A DNA stretch of 41,338 nucleotides from Planctomycetota bacterium (GTDB lineage Bacteria; Planctomycetota; JAJSAM01; JAJVHW01), in contig JAIOPE010000091.1 in assembly GCA_021414065.1 (NCBI GenBank), positions 1 to 41,338 of the forward strand. The letters are read 5' to 3'. Positions 7,047 to 15,067 of the stretch are shown in pieces (the stretch's first letter is position 1; each line of letters opens with the position of its first letter). The notes under the pieces were generated by a model. That model saw only the letters and a list, made by a program, of their open reading frames with translations, was not told the DNA's origin and did not search any database. The translations under genes and the position numbers were made by a program.

Positions 7047-9292
7047 GCGCCGACCGGCACGGGCTTGGACGCGCGGGCGGCGATGGCGGCGTCGATCTTG
7101 GCCTGGAGTTCGGCCGGCACTTCGCCGCGGCGGACGCGCGTCGTGAGCGTGTGGGACACCAACGTGGCATGTTCCGACGCGGTGAGCGCGGCGAGGCTTC
7201 CGTGCGTCTCGAGTTCAAGGATCGCCTTGTCGAGCACGAACAGCACGTGCGGATCGCGTCGCTCGTTGGCGTAGATCCCGCGACGGATCTTGAGCGCGCG
7301 CAACGTGGCGACCGGGTTCTCGCCGTCGAGAGCGGTGACGACGTCGAGCGCCGCCTGGACCTCGGCGTCGGGCTCCATCGGCTCCGCGCCGGGGTGGCGC
7401 TGGATGCAGACGATCTTCTCGAAAGTGCGGGGACCGCCGAAGCCGGGCACGCGCAGCGCGACGCGGCCGATCTCCGTCTCCTGGCCCTTCGTGCGGCGCA
7501 AGCGGAGCTGGAACAGCATCGAGTACGTGCGCCCCGACTCGAGCGTGCCGAGGTCGGTCGAGAACTGCACGCCGCGGGCGAACGCACCCTTGGCGTACCG
7601 GTGCCGGGCGGGACGATAGCGGTAGGCGTCGCCGCCGATCACACCGCCGCGCAGTTCGACGTCGAGCAGTGCGCGGTTCGCGACGACCAGGTGCGCGACC
7701 TCGCCGATGCGTCCGAACGTCTCGCCGATCGTGTCGGCGCGGATGTGCTTGACGGTCGCGCCGCGTCCGCCGCTGAAGAGCTGCGAGAGCGACTCGACGT
7801 CGGCGTCTTCGCCGAACGCGAGGCCGTTGACGTCCACCGGGAGCTTCGAGACCTTCGACATCACCTCGCGCGAGCCCTTCATGTCCTGCGGCTTGCCGTC
7901 GGTGAGGACGTAGATGCGGACCGGCATCGCCTTGTTCGCGGCGACCGAGTCACGCGCGATGCGACCGGCGAGCGTGAGCGCTCCGGTGAGGTCGGTGTAG
8001 CGCGTGAAGCGCTTCTCCCACGTATCGAGCCGGCTGAGGACTTCGCGCTCGTCGATCTGCGACGACGGCATCGCGCGGACGAGCGTCTCGGAGCCGTAGG
8101 CGAACGCGACCACCGAGATGAGCACCTCGTGCGCCCACTTCGACCGAAGCTCACGGAGCATGGTGCTGAGCGCGCGCGTGAGGAGCGGGTACTTGTCCGG
8201 CTTGTTCATGCTGGCGGAGAGGTCGAGCGCCAGGACCACGTGGGCGACGGGACCGTCGCGGCCCGCCATGATCGGCGCGCCGTACGGTTGCATCGTCACG
8301 AGCATGTTGACGATCGGGTCCGCGTCGGCGGGAGCCGACATCACGTCGAACCGCACGCCGATCGCGACGTCGAGTGAACCGGGGGTCGGGGCGCACGGCG
8401 TCTGCACCTCGAAGTCGCCCTGACCGGCGAACACCGGCGACTCGTCGAGGATGGAGTTCCAGCGCTCGATCTTCTTGTGCTCCGAGGCCGGCTCTTCGGT
8501 GCCATCCGCCGTCTCACCCGACACGGGTTCGACCGCGGGGACGGACTCCGGACCGACTCCGTCGGCAGCGGCGGGCGCCGGGGCCGCGGCGAACTGGACC
8601 TCGCCCGTGTCGGCGAGTGTGGGGTCCACGGTCAGCGTCGCTTCGACACCGGACAGGTCGAGCACGTCCGGCTCGAAGAGCGCCGGAATGCGGTCCGACA
8701 CCGGCGCCGCCTCGGCGCGCGGCATCGGGACGTTCTCGATCGGATCGGTCTTCGCGCTCAGTTCCGGGATGTCGTCGATGGCGATCGTACGGTTCTCCGA
8801 TCGACCGGGCACCGAAACCACTTCCAGCGGGATCTCGTCCGTTCGCGACTCGGGAACCGGCGACGCCGCGGGAGCAGGCGCCACGCTTGGCGCCAGGCTG
8901 GGCGCCAGCATGACCACGGGGCGCGGGGGCGACTCGACCTCGGTCGTGTCAGCCTCGAAGCCGGTGGAGTCCTCCGCCGCGGGGGACGGCAGGTCGAAGA
9001 TCGACGCGAGCCGGTCGGAGCACGCGGCAGCGAACGAGTCGGGAATGCGCTCGTCTGGGGCCGGCACGTGCACCGGCGCGGGCGCGGCGACCGGGGCGAC
9101 GGGCGTCACGACAGCGGGCGCCACCGGCCGCGAACCAGCCTGCGCGGGCACGGACGCCGGGGCCTTCTTCGGGGCCGACTTGCCGAACACGTCTTTGAGC
9201 GACCGTTTCGGGGCCGCCTTCTGACCGTTCTTCAGGCAGGCATCGCACGTCGAACCTGAACTCGCAGCGCCGCACAGGAAGCACTTGGCCAT
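7043..9292 (-). CDS. Zinc-ribbon and von Willebrand factor A domain protein
   Basis: The 749-residue protein starts with a small zinc-binding motif, CxxC at residues 4-7 and CDAC at 16-19. A Pro/Ala/Val-rich linker of over 250 residues follows, then a VWA domain from about residue 345 with an intact MIDAS metal site: DLSAS near 357, a Thr in YTDLTGAL, and Asp in LTDGKP. A beta-rich segment and an alpha-helical C-terminal part (VVTALDGENPVATLRALKIRRG onward) complete it. The chosen ATG has GAGGAGG about 11 nt upstream and places the cysteines at the very N terminus, as in TerY-like proteins. It is coupled by ATGA overlap to the kinase. The likely role is a metal-dependent binding scaffold or substrate of that kinase; this is inference. 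Confidence 0.88.
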   Translation of the reverse strand: MAKCFLCGAASSGSTCDACLKNGQKAAPKRSLKDVFGKSAPKKAPASVPAQAGSRPVAPAVVTPVAPVAAPAPVHVPAPDERIPDSFAAACSDRLASIFDLPSPAAEDSTGFEADTTEVESPPRPVVMLAPSLAPSVAPAPAASPVPESRTDEIPLEVVSVPGRSENRTIAIDDIPELSAKTDPIENVPMPRAEAAPVSDRIPALFEPDVLDLSGVEATLTVDPTLADTGEVQFAAAPAPAAADGVGPESVPAVEPVSGETADGTEEPASEHKKIERWNSILDESPVFAGQGDFEVQTPCAPTPGSLDVAIGVRFDVMSAPADADPIVNMLVTMQPYGAPIMAGRDGPVAHVVLALDLSASMNKPDKYPLLTRALSTMLRELRSKWAHEVLISVVAFAYGSETLVRAMPSSQIDEREVLSRLDTWEKRFTRYTDLTGALTLAGRIARDSVAANKAMPVRIYVLTDGKPQDMKGSREVMSKVSKLPVDVNGLAFGEDADVESLSQLFSGGRGATVKHIRADTIGETFGRIGEVAHLVVANRALLDVELRGGVIGGDAYRYRPARHRYAKGAFARGVQFSTDLGTLESGRTYSMLFQLRLRRTKGQETEIGRVALRVPGFGGPRTFEKIVCIQRHPGAEPMEPDAEVQAALDVVTALDGENPVATLRALKIRRGIYANERRDPHVLFVLDKAILELETHGSLAALTASEHATLVSHTLTTRVRRGEVPAELQAKIDAAIAARASKPVPVGA

Positions 9293-9524
9293 GGGATTCG
9301 CACCCTCCTCGGTCGTCCGTGGCATCTCGACGCAACGGAAGACTGTCGTTCCCGGTATCGGTGCGGGCGCGAGGCAGACTTGATCCCGCGCCGGGCGGCG
9401 CCGTCGGCAGTGGGCGCTTCGACGGAACGGGGTGGCGACCCGTCGGACGAGTCGCGCAGAATCGAGCCGGGCGCGCGGAGGGGAGATCCGCACGCCCGGG
9501 TACGGCAGGGAGAACGACGGATCA
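9293..9524. other. Intergenic region upstream of the vWA gene
   Basis: I see no supported gene here. The segment holds the GAGGAGG ribosome site of the vWA gene close to 9300 and must contain its promoter unless the gene is read from the EF-hand operon through the inverted-repeat element. An open frame on the plus strand at 9319-9729 runs through the palindromes and has shadow-like composition. Confidence 0.5.
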
Positions 9525-9760
9525 GGGTCGGTCAGGCAACAAGTGGTCCATCTGGCTGTGTTCCAGCGAGCCTCCTGCAAGGCGGGCGAGGTCGGTTGAC
9601 TCCACGGAGCGAGTCATCGGCCGAGCCCAACGCAGCAGGAGGCCGCTGGAACTCAGCGGCGAAGCCGGCGCGCAGGTTGCAGCACTTCCGTCGGCGTTCA
9701 GACCTACGAGGCCTCAGCAACCTGCGTGACCAGATGGACCAGTTGTTGCCTGACGGACCC
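9525..9760. repeat. 236-bp inverted-repeat element with internal hairpins
   Basis: Arms at 9525-9555 and 9730-9760 are inverted copies matching at 29 of 31 positions. Inside, 9561-9578 pairs with 9635-9651 (17 pairs plus one bulged A), extended inward by GGGC/GCCC and by GACTC/GAGTC around a short loop. A second internal hairpin pairs 9671-9680 with 9717-9726 (10 of 10). The element thus folds as a long closing stem with two branches. The trinucleotide TCA flanks both ends (9522-9524, 9761-9763), as a 3-bp target duplication might, but this could be chance. The right end abuts the stop codon of the EF-hand gene. It may be a miniature transposable element, a structured RNA or a large terminator. 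Confidence 0.8.
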
Positions 9761-10834
9761 TCAGCGCTTCGCGCGCGCTTCGCGCTTGTTCAGTGCGCCG
9801 TCGGCTGAGCGATCGAGTTCGGAGTACACGGTCTCGAGGTCCGAGACTTCCACGACGCCGTCGCCGTCACGGTCGAAGCAGCGCACGAGCATCGCGTCTC
9901 GCTTCGTCGTGTCGGTGTCGGTCGCAGCCGGGCCGCGCTTCGGCGCCGGGAGCTTCGACGCGAGGTCGTCGAGCGACACCGCGCCGTCGGCATCGACGAC
10001 GAGTCCGTCGATGAAGGCCGTCCACTCCTCCGCCGTGACATCATGACTGTCGTCGGCGTCGGCCGCGCGGGCGAGGGCCATCGCGGCGCCGCGGGCCTTC
10101 CCGCGGAGCGGGCGCGGGGGCGCGAGCTCCGCAGCCGACACGGCACCGTCGGCGTCGTGGTCGAGCAGCGAGAGGAACCACTGCACGTCTTCGAGTTCGA
10201 CCGCGCCGTCGGCGTCGTGGTCGAGTTCCACGGAGAGCCGCGCTGCGAGCTCCGTGGCGTCCGGAGCCGGACGGTTGGCGTCGGCCGGAGGAGCGGGAAG
10301 GAGCGCGACGAGCGCGTCCACCGAGATCACGCCCGCGTCGTCGGCACCGAGCGCAGCGAGGAACGCCGTCACTTCGTCGGCCGACAGGTCGTGGCTCGCG
10401 TCCGTGTCGGCCGCTCGGGCGAGGAGCCCAGCGAGACGACGGGGATCGCGCCGCGGTCCCTGGCGACCGCCCGCGCCCTGCGCGCCGGCCGCACCCGGCG
10501 CGCCCGCACCGCCGCCCGCACCGGCTTCACCGCCGTGTCCGCCGCCACACGGCGGAGGCCCGCCGGCGCCGTCGCGTGCCGGGGGCGCCTGGTCGGCGGG
10601 ACGGCCTGGTTGCCCGCCGTTCATCTGTCCACCGTTCGCCTGTCCACCGCCCTGCTGACCCGCGCCCTGCGGGGGCGGGGGCATCATTCCGCCCTGCATC
10701 CCGGCGTCTCCGCCCGGACCGCGCGGCGGCGGGGGCATCATCCCGGGGCCGCCGGGACCGCCCGGCCCAGCGTGCGCCGCAGTCGCGACGACCGCGAGCG
10801 CCGCCAGCCCGAACCACTTCGATACGTGCTTCAT
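9761..10834 (-). CDS. Secreted EF-hand calcium-binding protein
   Basis: The 357-residue protein has a signal peptide (residues 1-22, cut after AAHA) and a Gly/Pro/Met-rich linker to about residue 130. Several EF-hand loops follow: DTDASHDLSADE, DHDADGAVELED, DHDADGAVSAAE, DADDSHDVTAEE, DADGAVSLDD, DRDGDGVVEVSD and a degenerate DRSADGALNKRE. Such loops bind Ca2+ through the D-x-D-x-D/S-G pattern. It probably acts outside the inner membrane as a calcium buffer or adhesion or signal protein. The ATG has a GGAGGT site about 4 nt upstream. It lies 70 bp downstream of the histidine kinase gene on the same strand, so it may belong to that operon or be its target. Confidence 0.9.
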   Translation of the reverse strand: MKHVSKWFGLAALAVVATAAHAGPGGPGGPGMMPPPPRGPGGDAGMQGGMMPPPPQGAGQQGGGQANGGQMNGGQPGRPADQAPPARDGAGGPPPCGGGHGGEAGAGGGAGAPGAAGAQGAGGRQGPRRDPRRLAGLLARAADTDASHDLSADEVTAFLAALGADDAGVISVDALVALLPAPPADANRPAPDATELAARLSVELDHDADGAVELEDVQWFLSLLDHDADGAVSAAELAPPRPLRGKARGAAMALARAADADDSHDVTAEEWTAFIDGLVVDADGAVSLDDLASKLPAPKRGPAATDTDTTKRDAMLVRCFDRDGDGVVEVSDLETVYSELDRSADGALNKREARAKR

Positions 10835-10851
10835 CGTGACCTCCGTTGCGA

Positions 10852-10868
10852 TCCCCGTACATCGGGGA
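10852..10868 (-). terminator. Small hairpin between histidine kinase and EF-hand genes
   Basis: TCCCCG and CGGGGA (6 bp) close a 5-nt loop in the 70-bp gap. No T run follows, so it may be a weak terminator, an mRNA-processing hairpin or nothing functional. Confidence 0.35.
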
Positions 10869-10904
10869 CTCTGGAGAACCTACGAGCCGCACCTTGCGCG
10901 ATCC

Positions 10905-12428
10905 TTACGCCGCGGAAATTCTCGGTGCAGGACTCCGGACGCCGCGGAACTCCACTTCGAGACCGCCGTACTCCGACTTCCGGAATGAGAGTTTCACGCG
11001 GTGGAACGACGCCACGCGCCGGGCGATGTCGAGACCGAGTCCCGAGCCTTCCGGATTGCGGCGGCGGGCTTCGTCGGTGCGGTACTCGCGGCTCCCGAGT
11101 TTCGCCAGCGCTTCGTCGGACACGCCCGGGCCGTCGTCGATCACGCGAATGGAGAACTCCGTGGCCGACGGCTCTTCGAGCAGCACGGCGACGTGCCCGC
11201 CGGCGCGGTTGTACCGAACCGCGTTGCCGACGACGTTGCTCACGGCCTGCTCGAAGAGAGTGACGTCGGCGTCGAACCACACCGGTTCCTCGGGCACGGC
11301 GCACTCGATCTCGATCGCGCGGGGACTCGCGAGCGGCCAGTGACGTTCGACCACGCGTTGCACGACCTCGTCCACCCGCATCGGTGCGAGGTGAACCTGG
11401 CGCGGGCCGGCGTCGAGTTTCGCGACCGCGGAGAGGTTGTGGACGAGCGACCCGAGGTAGTGCGCTTCCTCGACCGCAGCGGTCGCCGTCTCGGCGTCGG
11501 CCGGGCGGCCCTCGGCCGCCTGTTTGCGCATCGCGGAGAGATGTCCCTGCAGGACCGCGAGCGGCGTCATCACGTCGTGCGTCGTGTTCGCGAGGAACGT
11601 GCGGAGCGTTTCCTCACGGCGGGCCATGTCGTCGAGGTGACCGCGGATCTCGTGACCCGCGGCGTTGAACGCGCGGGCGAGATCCGAGATCTCGTCGGCG
11701 CCCCGTTCGTCCACCGGCGACGCGTACCGCTGATCCGCCGAGCGCCCGACGTCGGCGGTGAGCTTGCGAATGCGACGCACGACCGAGCCGGCCGCGAACG
11801 CGACCACGCCGACCATCGCCGCGACCAGCGCCACGGCGCTCCAGATCGGGAACGACGCGAACTCCCCGGGCGCCGGGTCGATGCGCCGCACGAACACGAA
11901 CGCGCACGGCCCGCCGCGCCACGGCGTGCGGACGAGCACCTGCCGCCCCGAGCCGCCCGCCGCGACGTACGCGGCCCCCGCTGCGTCGCCGCCGCTGCGG
12001 AGCGTGGCGACCAGTTCGTCGGGCGGCGCCGGCGCGCGCGGGTTCATCGACGTGAGGTCGTCGGCGTACGCCCAGAGCTGGGTGACGGGGCCCGTCGCGG
12101 CTCCCGTCGCGACGTCGGCGGGCGCGCCCCCTTCGGGCGGAACGGGCGGAAGCGGCGCGGGCAGATCGCTCGAACCGCCGCCGAGTTCCACCACCGGGCG
12201 GCCCCCGACGTCGGGCGCCCGCGGGAGCGGCGACGCGGTGATGGCGAAGAACGCGGGATCCGCCTCGCACCGATCCCGCCCGCCCGACTCCATCCGGACG
12301 AGAGCGAACTCGCGGAGCGCGCGGTCGGCGTCGCGACGCTCCAGGTCTCCGCGCAGCCATGCGACCCCCGCCAGGAGCGGTGCCGCCGCGGCAAGGACGG
12401 TCAGCGCGAGTCGCGCCCGAAGCCTCAC
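10905..12428 (-). CDS. Membrane sensor histidine kinase
   Basis: The 507-residue protein starts with GTG overlapping the regulator stop (GTGA), so the pair is coupled. TM1 is at about residues 7-22 (LTVLAAAAPLLAGVAWL). A periplasmic sensor domain with one Cys pair candidate (near 55 and about 180) follows, then TM2 at about 193-215, a HAMP linker, HisKA with phospho-acceptor His near 283 in NTTHDVMTPLAVLQGHL, N box FEQAVSNVVGNAVRYN near 396, G1 DDGPGVSDEAL near 433 and G2 GSGLGLDIARR. The usual HExxRTPL is HDVMTPL here. It autophosphorylates and passes phosphate to the neighbouring OmpR-type regulator. The signal is unknown. Confidence 0.93.
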   Translation of the reverse strand: MRLRARLALTVLAAAAPLLAGVAWLRGDLERRDADRALREFALVRMESGGRDRCEADPAFFAITASPLPRAPDVGGRPVVELGGGSSDLPAPLPPVPPEGGAPADVATGAATGPVTQLWAYADDLTSMNPRAPAPPDELVATLRSGGDAAGAAYVAAGGSGRQVLVRTPWRGGPCAFVFVRRIDPAPGEFASFPIWSAVALVAAMVGVVAFAAGSVVRRIRKLTADVGRSADQRYASPVDERGADEISDLARAFNAAGHEIRGHLDDMARREETLRTFLANTTHDVMTPLAVLQGHLSAMRKQAAEGRPADAETATAAVEEAHYLGSLVHNLSAVAKLDAGPRQVHLAPMRVDEVVQRVVERHWPLASPRAIEIECAVPEEPVWFDADVTLFEQAVSNVVGNAVRYNRAGGHVAVLLEEPSATEFSIRVIDDGPGVSDEALAKLGSREYRTDEARRRNPEGSGLGLDIARRVASFHRVKLSFRKSEYGGLEVEFRGVRSPAPRISAA

Positions 12429-13108
12429 TCCGACGCCTCGGCGAGGCGATAGCCGACGCCCCAGACCGTCGCGACGCACTTCCCCGACGCGCCGAGCTTC
12501 CGACGCAGGCGGGAGACGTGAACGTCGAGCGTGCGCTCGGTGCCCTCGCGGTCCGGGTCGAGGACGTTGTCGGCGAGCCAACTGCGGGCGACGGCCGCAC
12601 CGGGGCGACGCGCGAGCGCCGCGAGCAGGTCAAATTCCACGCGCGTGAGTTCCACCGTCTCGCCGTCCACCTTCACGGACCGGGCCGCGAGATCGACTTC
12701 GAGCCCGCCCGCCCGCACGAGCCCGCCCGCCTCGAGCGACGGCCGGCGGATGCGCGCGCGGATGCGGGCGATCAGTTCCTCGGGGAAGAACGGCTTGGTG
12801 ACGAAGTCGTCGGCGCCGAGTTCCAGCGCGCGGACCTTGTCCCGAGTCTCGTTCCGCGCGGAGAGGATGAGCACCGGCACCGAGTTCCCCGCGGCGCGGA
12901 TGTGCTTCAGGATGTCGAGCCCGTAGGCGCCGGGCAGCATCAGGTCGAGGACGATCAGCGCGAACGCGCGCGGTGACTCGCGCATCGCGGCGTCGCCGTC
13001 GGTCAGCCAGGTCGGCTCGAAGCCGGCCTCTTCCATCGACTTCACGATCTGACGCCCGAGGGAGGCGTCGTCTTCGACGAGCAGGATGCGGTGGGTCACG
13101 TTGGCCAT
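12425..13108 (-). CDS. OmpR-family response regulator
   Basis: The 227-residue protein has a receiver domain (residues about 7-120) with the acidic pair EDD at 12-14, phospho-acceptor Asp55 in LIVLDLMLPG, Ser83 and Lys105 in DFVTKPF. A winged-helix DNA-binding domain follows (about 130-225) with the typical ending TVWGVGYRLAE and the recognition part RTLDVHVSRLRRKLG. It is coupled to the histidine kinase by the GTGA overlap. A TAAGAT box lies 15 nt upstream of its ATG. It likely controls envelope or secreted genes such as the EF-hand gene downstream; targets are inferred only from position. Confidence 0.94.
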   Translation of the reverse strand: MANVTHRILLVEDDASLGRQIVKSMEEAGFEPTWLTDGDAAMRESPRAFALIVLDLMLPGAYGLDILKHIRAAGNSVPVLILSARNETRDKVRALELGADDFVTKPFFPEELIARIRARIRRPSLEAGGLVRAGGLEVDLAARSVKVDGETVELTRVEFDLLAALARRPGAAVARSWLADNVLDPDREGTERTLDVHVSRLRRKLGASGKCVATVWGVGYRLAEASE

Positions 13109-13123
13109 GAGATTCGGGTGAGG

Positions 13124-13129
13124 ATCTTA
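13124..13129 (-). promoter_or_regulatory. Predicted -10 box of the two-component operon
   Basis: On the minus strand TAAGAT (5 of 6 matches to TATAAT) ends 15 nt before the regulator ATG, implying a leader of about 8 nt and no Shine-Dalgarno site. I found no convincing -35 box. Confidence 0.45.
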
Positions 13130-13229
13130 CAGCCGTCTGAAGCGGCGCGGTCTCAGCCGACGCCGCCGGTTCAGAATTGCTCAAGATTCGCCACCTACGG
13201 TTTCACCGGCCGCGTGAGCGTGACACTGG

Positions 13230-13461
13230 CCCGGGAAACTCACGAGGGCGCGCGTGAGAACGGCGTGCATCGCAGGAAACACAAGCACTACACGCCGAGT
13301 CGAAGCGCGTTCGAGCCGCTACGGACTGTCCCGGGCGAAATCCGCGGCGTCGGCCGCAAGGCGGGACGCGCGGCGTCGGCTTCCTCAAGCCACGCAAGCG
13401 TCCCAACGCAGCGGACGGCCCGCGGGCTCGCTCGGGCGCGAGACCTCGTGAGTTTTCCGGG
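13230..13461. repeat. Long inverted repeat flanking 196 bp of intergenic DNA
   Basis: An 18-bp arm at 13230-13247 is repeated inverted at 13444-13461 with one mismatch. The 232-bp span lies in the 427-bp gap between the divergent regulator gene and the plus-strand gene at 13536. Inside are shorter pairs: CGGCGTG/CACGCCG (13261-13267 with 13291-13297), GTCCCG/CGGGAC (13328-13333 with 13362-13367) and a GCCCGCGGGC palindrome near 13418. No open frame here looks real. Total length is close to that of the element at 9525-9760, but the arms differ in sequence. Confidence 0.7.
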
Positions 13462-13535
13462 CTAGGATGTGAGCTCGAAGCGCGCGGCGACACGGCACGC
13501 CGCGCCGCCCTCGCCCCGCCGCCTGGAGGTCGTCC

Positions 13536-14966
13536 ATGAAGTCGCGTGAACTCCTTCGCTTCGCCGTGGCGGGCCTCGCCGCAGCGGCGCTGTCCGTCGC
13601 GGCGCCCGTGCTCCCGGCGACGAGCGCACTGGCCGCGGACCAGGCTGCGGACTCCGCCGCCGGGAAGGCCCCGCCGAAGACGACCGAGGCTTCGACGACG
13701 CCGGCCGACCCCGCCGCGCAGCGCGTGCAGACCACGATCGACGCGATCCGCGCCGCAGACGTGCCACTGGCGCTCACCCGCCTCGGCGCGGGCCCGGAAA
13801 CCGACGCCCTCGGGACCCGAATCGACCTGGTCTACGTGCTCTGCGACCGCGCGTACCGCTACGACAAGGTCGTGCCGGACCCGGCGCCGCGCAAGGCGCT
13901 CGCGGCCCGCCTCTTCGACCTCGCGACTGCTGCGCTCGCGGCCGCTCCGGCCGACGACCGCGCCCACTGGGCGATGGCGGAGGCCATCGTGCTCCGGGAG
14001 CGCTCCGGGCAGCACGGCGGGCCGGCCGCCTGGACGCTCGCAGCCGAGCACCTGTCGAAGATCCACGCCCGCAAACCGGCCGATGCGCTGCCGCTCGCGT
14101 ACGCCGTGGGGTTCCTGCTCGAGGGCGCCTGCACCGAGACCGAAGCGACCGTCCCGCTTTCCACGCGCGCGGGAGTCGTCGCCGCCGCCGCGCTCGCGGT
14201 GAAGCCGGCGTCCCCCACGCTCGCGATCACCATCGCCACGTCCCAGGCGTGGGCCGCTCGGACGCTGCTCGCGACAAACCGCAAGGCGGCGCGCGTCCAG
14301 GTGGTCGCCACGCTCGAGTCGCTCCGACCGTTCACGACCGGCGCCACGCCGGTGCTCGAAGCCGCAACTCTGTGGAACGACACGCTCGCCTTCGCGCGGC
14401 GCAGCGGCTACGTGATGGAGGAGAAGTACGTCGTCACCCCGCACGAGACGCTCGAGGGCGCCCTCGCTTTCGACCTGCCGCTGTCGTCGCGATGGCAGTT
14501 CCAGCACGTCGAAGCGACGGCCGACACGCCTGCCTACGACTACGTGAACGAACTCTCCGCCGAGGGCGGCAGGGTGCGTCAGATCCTCTTCCGCCGCTAC
14601 CTGTGGACGCAGCGGTACACCTTCGACGCGAACCCCGTGGGCGGCGACAACGTGAAGTCGCTGGCGCAGGGCCTGCAGTCGATGATCACCGCGCGCGTTC
14701 TGTCGTCCGGCGCCGCAGCGCCCGCCGCGGACCGGCGTCCGTTCAACAAGGAGATGGACGGGTACGTCTTCGACGCTGCGGGGAAGATGCAGCCCGAACC
14801 CGGCCAGACGGCCCCTCCGGCAGGACTCAAGGTCTCGGGCTATGTCATGCGCGGTCACAAGCAGCAGTGCTTCGCGGTCCTCGTCTACGACTACAGTTCC
14901 CAGAGCGAGCCCAGCCCCGAGATCGAGATGCTGATCGCGAGCCTGCGGGAGCCTGACGCGAAGTAG
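13536..14966 (+). CDS. Secreted protein of unknown function
   Basis: The 476-residue protein has a signal peptide (about residues 1-33, hydrophobic core FAVAGLAAAALSVAAPVLPATSA). Residues 60-290 are Ala-rich and helical, resembling tetratricopeptide-like repeats without a clear consensus (RVQTTIDAIRAADVPLALTRL, RAHWAMAEAIVLRERSG, DALPLAYAVGFLLEGA). Residues 300-475 look more globular and mixed alpha/beta (EEKYVVTPHETLEGALAFDLP, FQHVEATADTPAYDYVNELS, VSGYVMRGHKQQCFAVLVYDY). The ATG has a GGAGGT site 6 nt upstream. No family recognised. It is the first gene of a plus-strand run of exported proteins and is probably periplasmic. Confidence 0.82.
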   Translation: MKSRELLRFAVAGLAAAALSVAAPVLPATSALAADQAADSAAGKAPPKTTEASTTPADPAAQRVQTTIDAIRAADVPLALTRLGAGPETDALGTRIDLVYVLCDRAYRYDKVVPDPAPRKALAARLFDLATAALAAAPADDRAHWAMAEAIVLRERSGQHGGPAAWTLAAEHLSKIHARKPADALPLAYAVGFLLEGACTETEATVPLSTRAGVVAAAALAVKPASPTLAITIATSQAWAARTLLATNRKAARVQVVATLESLRPFTTGATPVLEAATLWNDTLAFARRSGYVMEEKYVVTPHETLEGALAFDLPLSSRWQFQHVEATADTPAYDYVNELSAEGGRVRQILFRRYLWTQRYTFDANPVGGDNVKSLAQGLQSMITARVLSSGAAAPAADRRPFNKEMDGYVFDAAGKMQPEPGQTAPPAGLKVSGYVMRGHKQQCFAVLVYDYSSQSEPSPEIEMLIASLREPDAK

Positions 14967-15067
14967 GGATTCCAGTTTCTTTCGGAGCTTCAGAACTGCG
15001 CAAGGTGCCGGTTCCATACTGTGGGAGTGCCGGGAAGCTGTCTCCCCGGAGCATCCAGGAGGACGAG

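Noticed and set aside
9522..9763. TCA on both sides of the inverted-repeat element as proof of transposition
   Set aside because: Three bases can match by chance, and the right TCA is also the EF-hand stop codon. Kept only as a hint.
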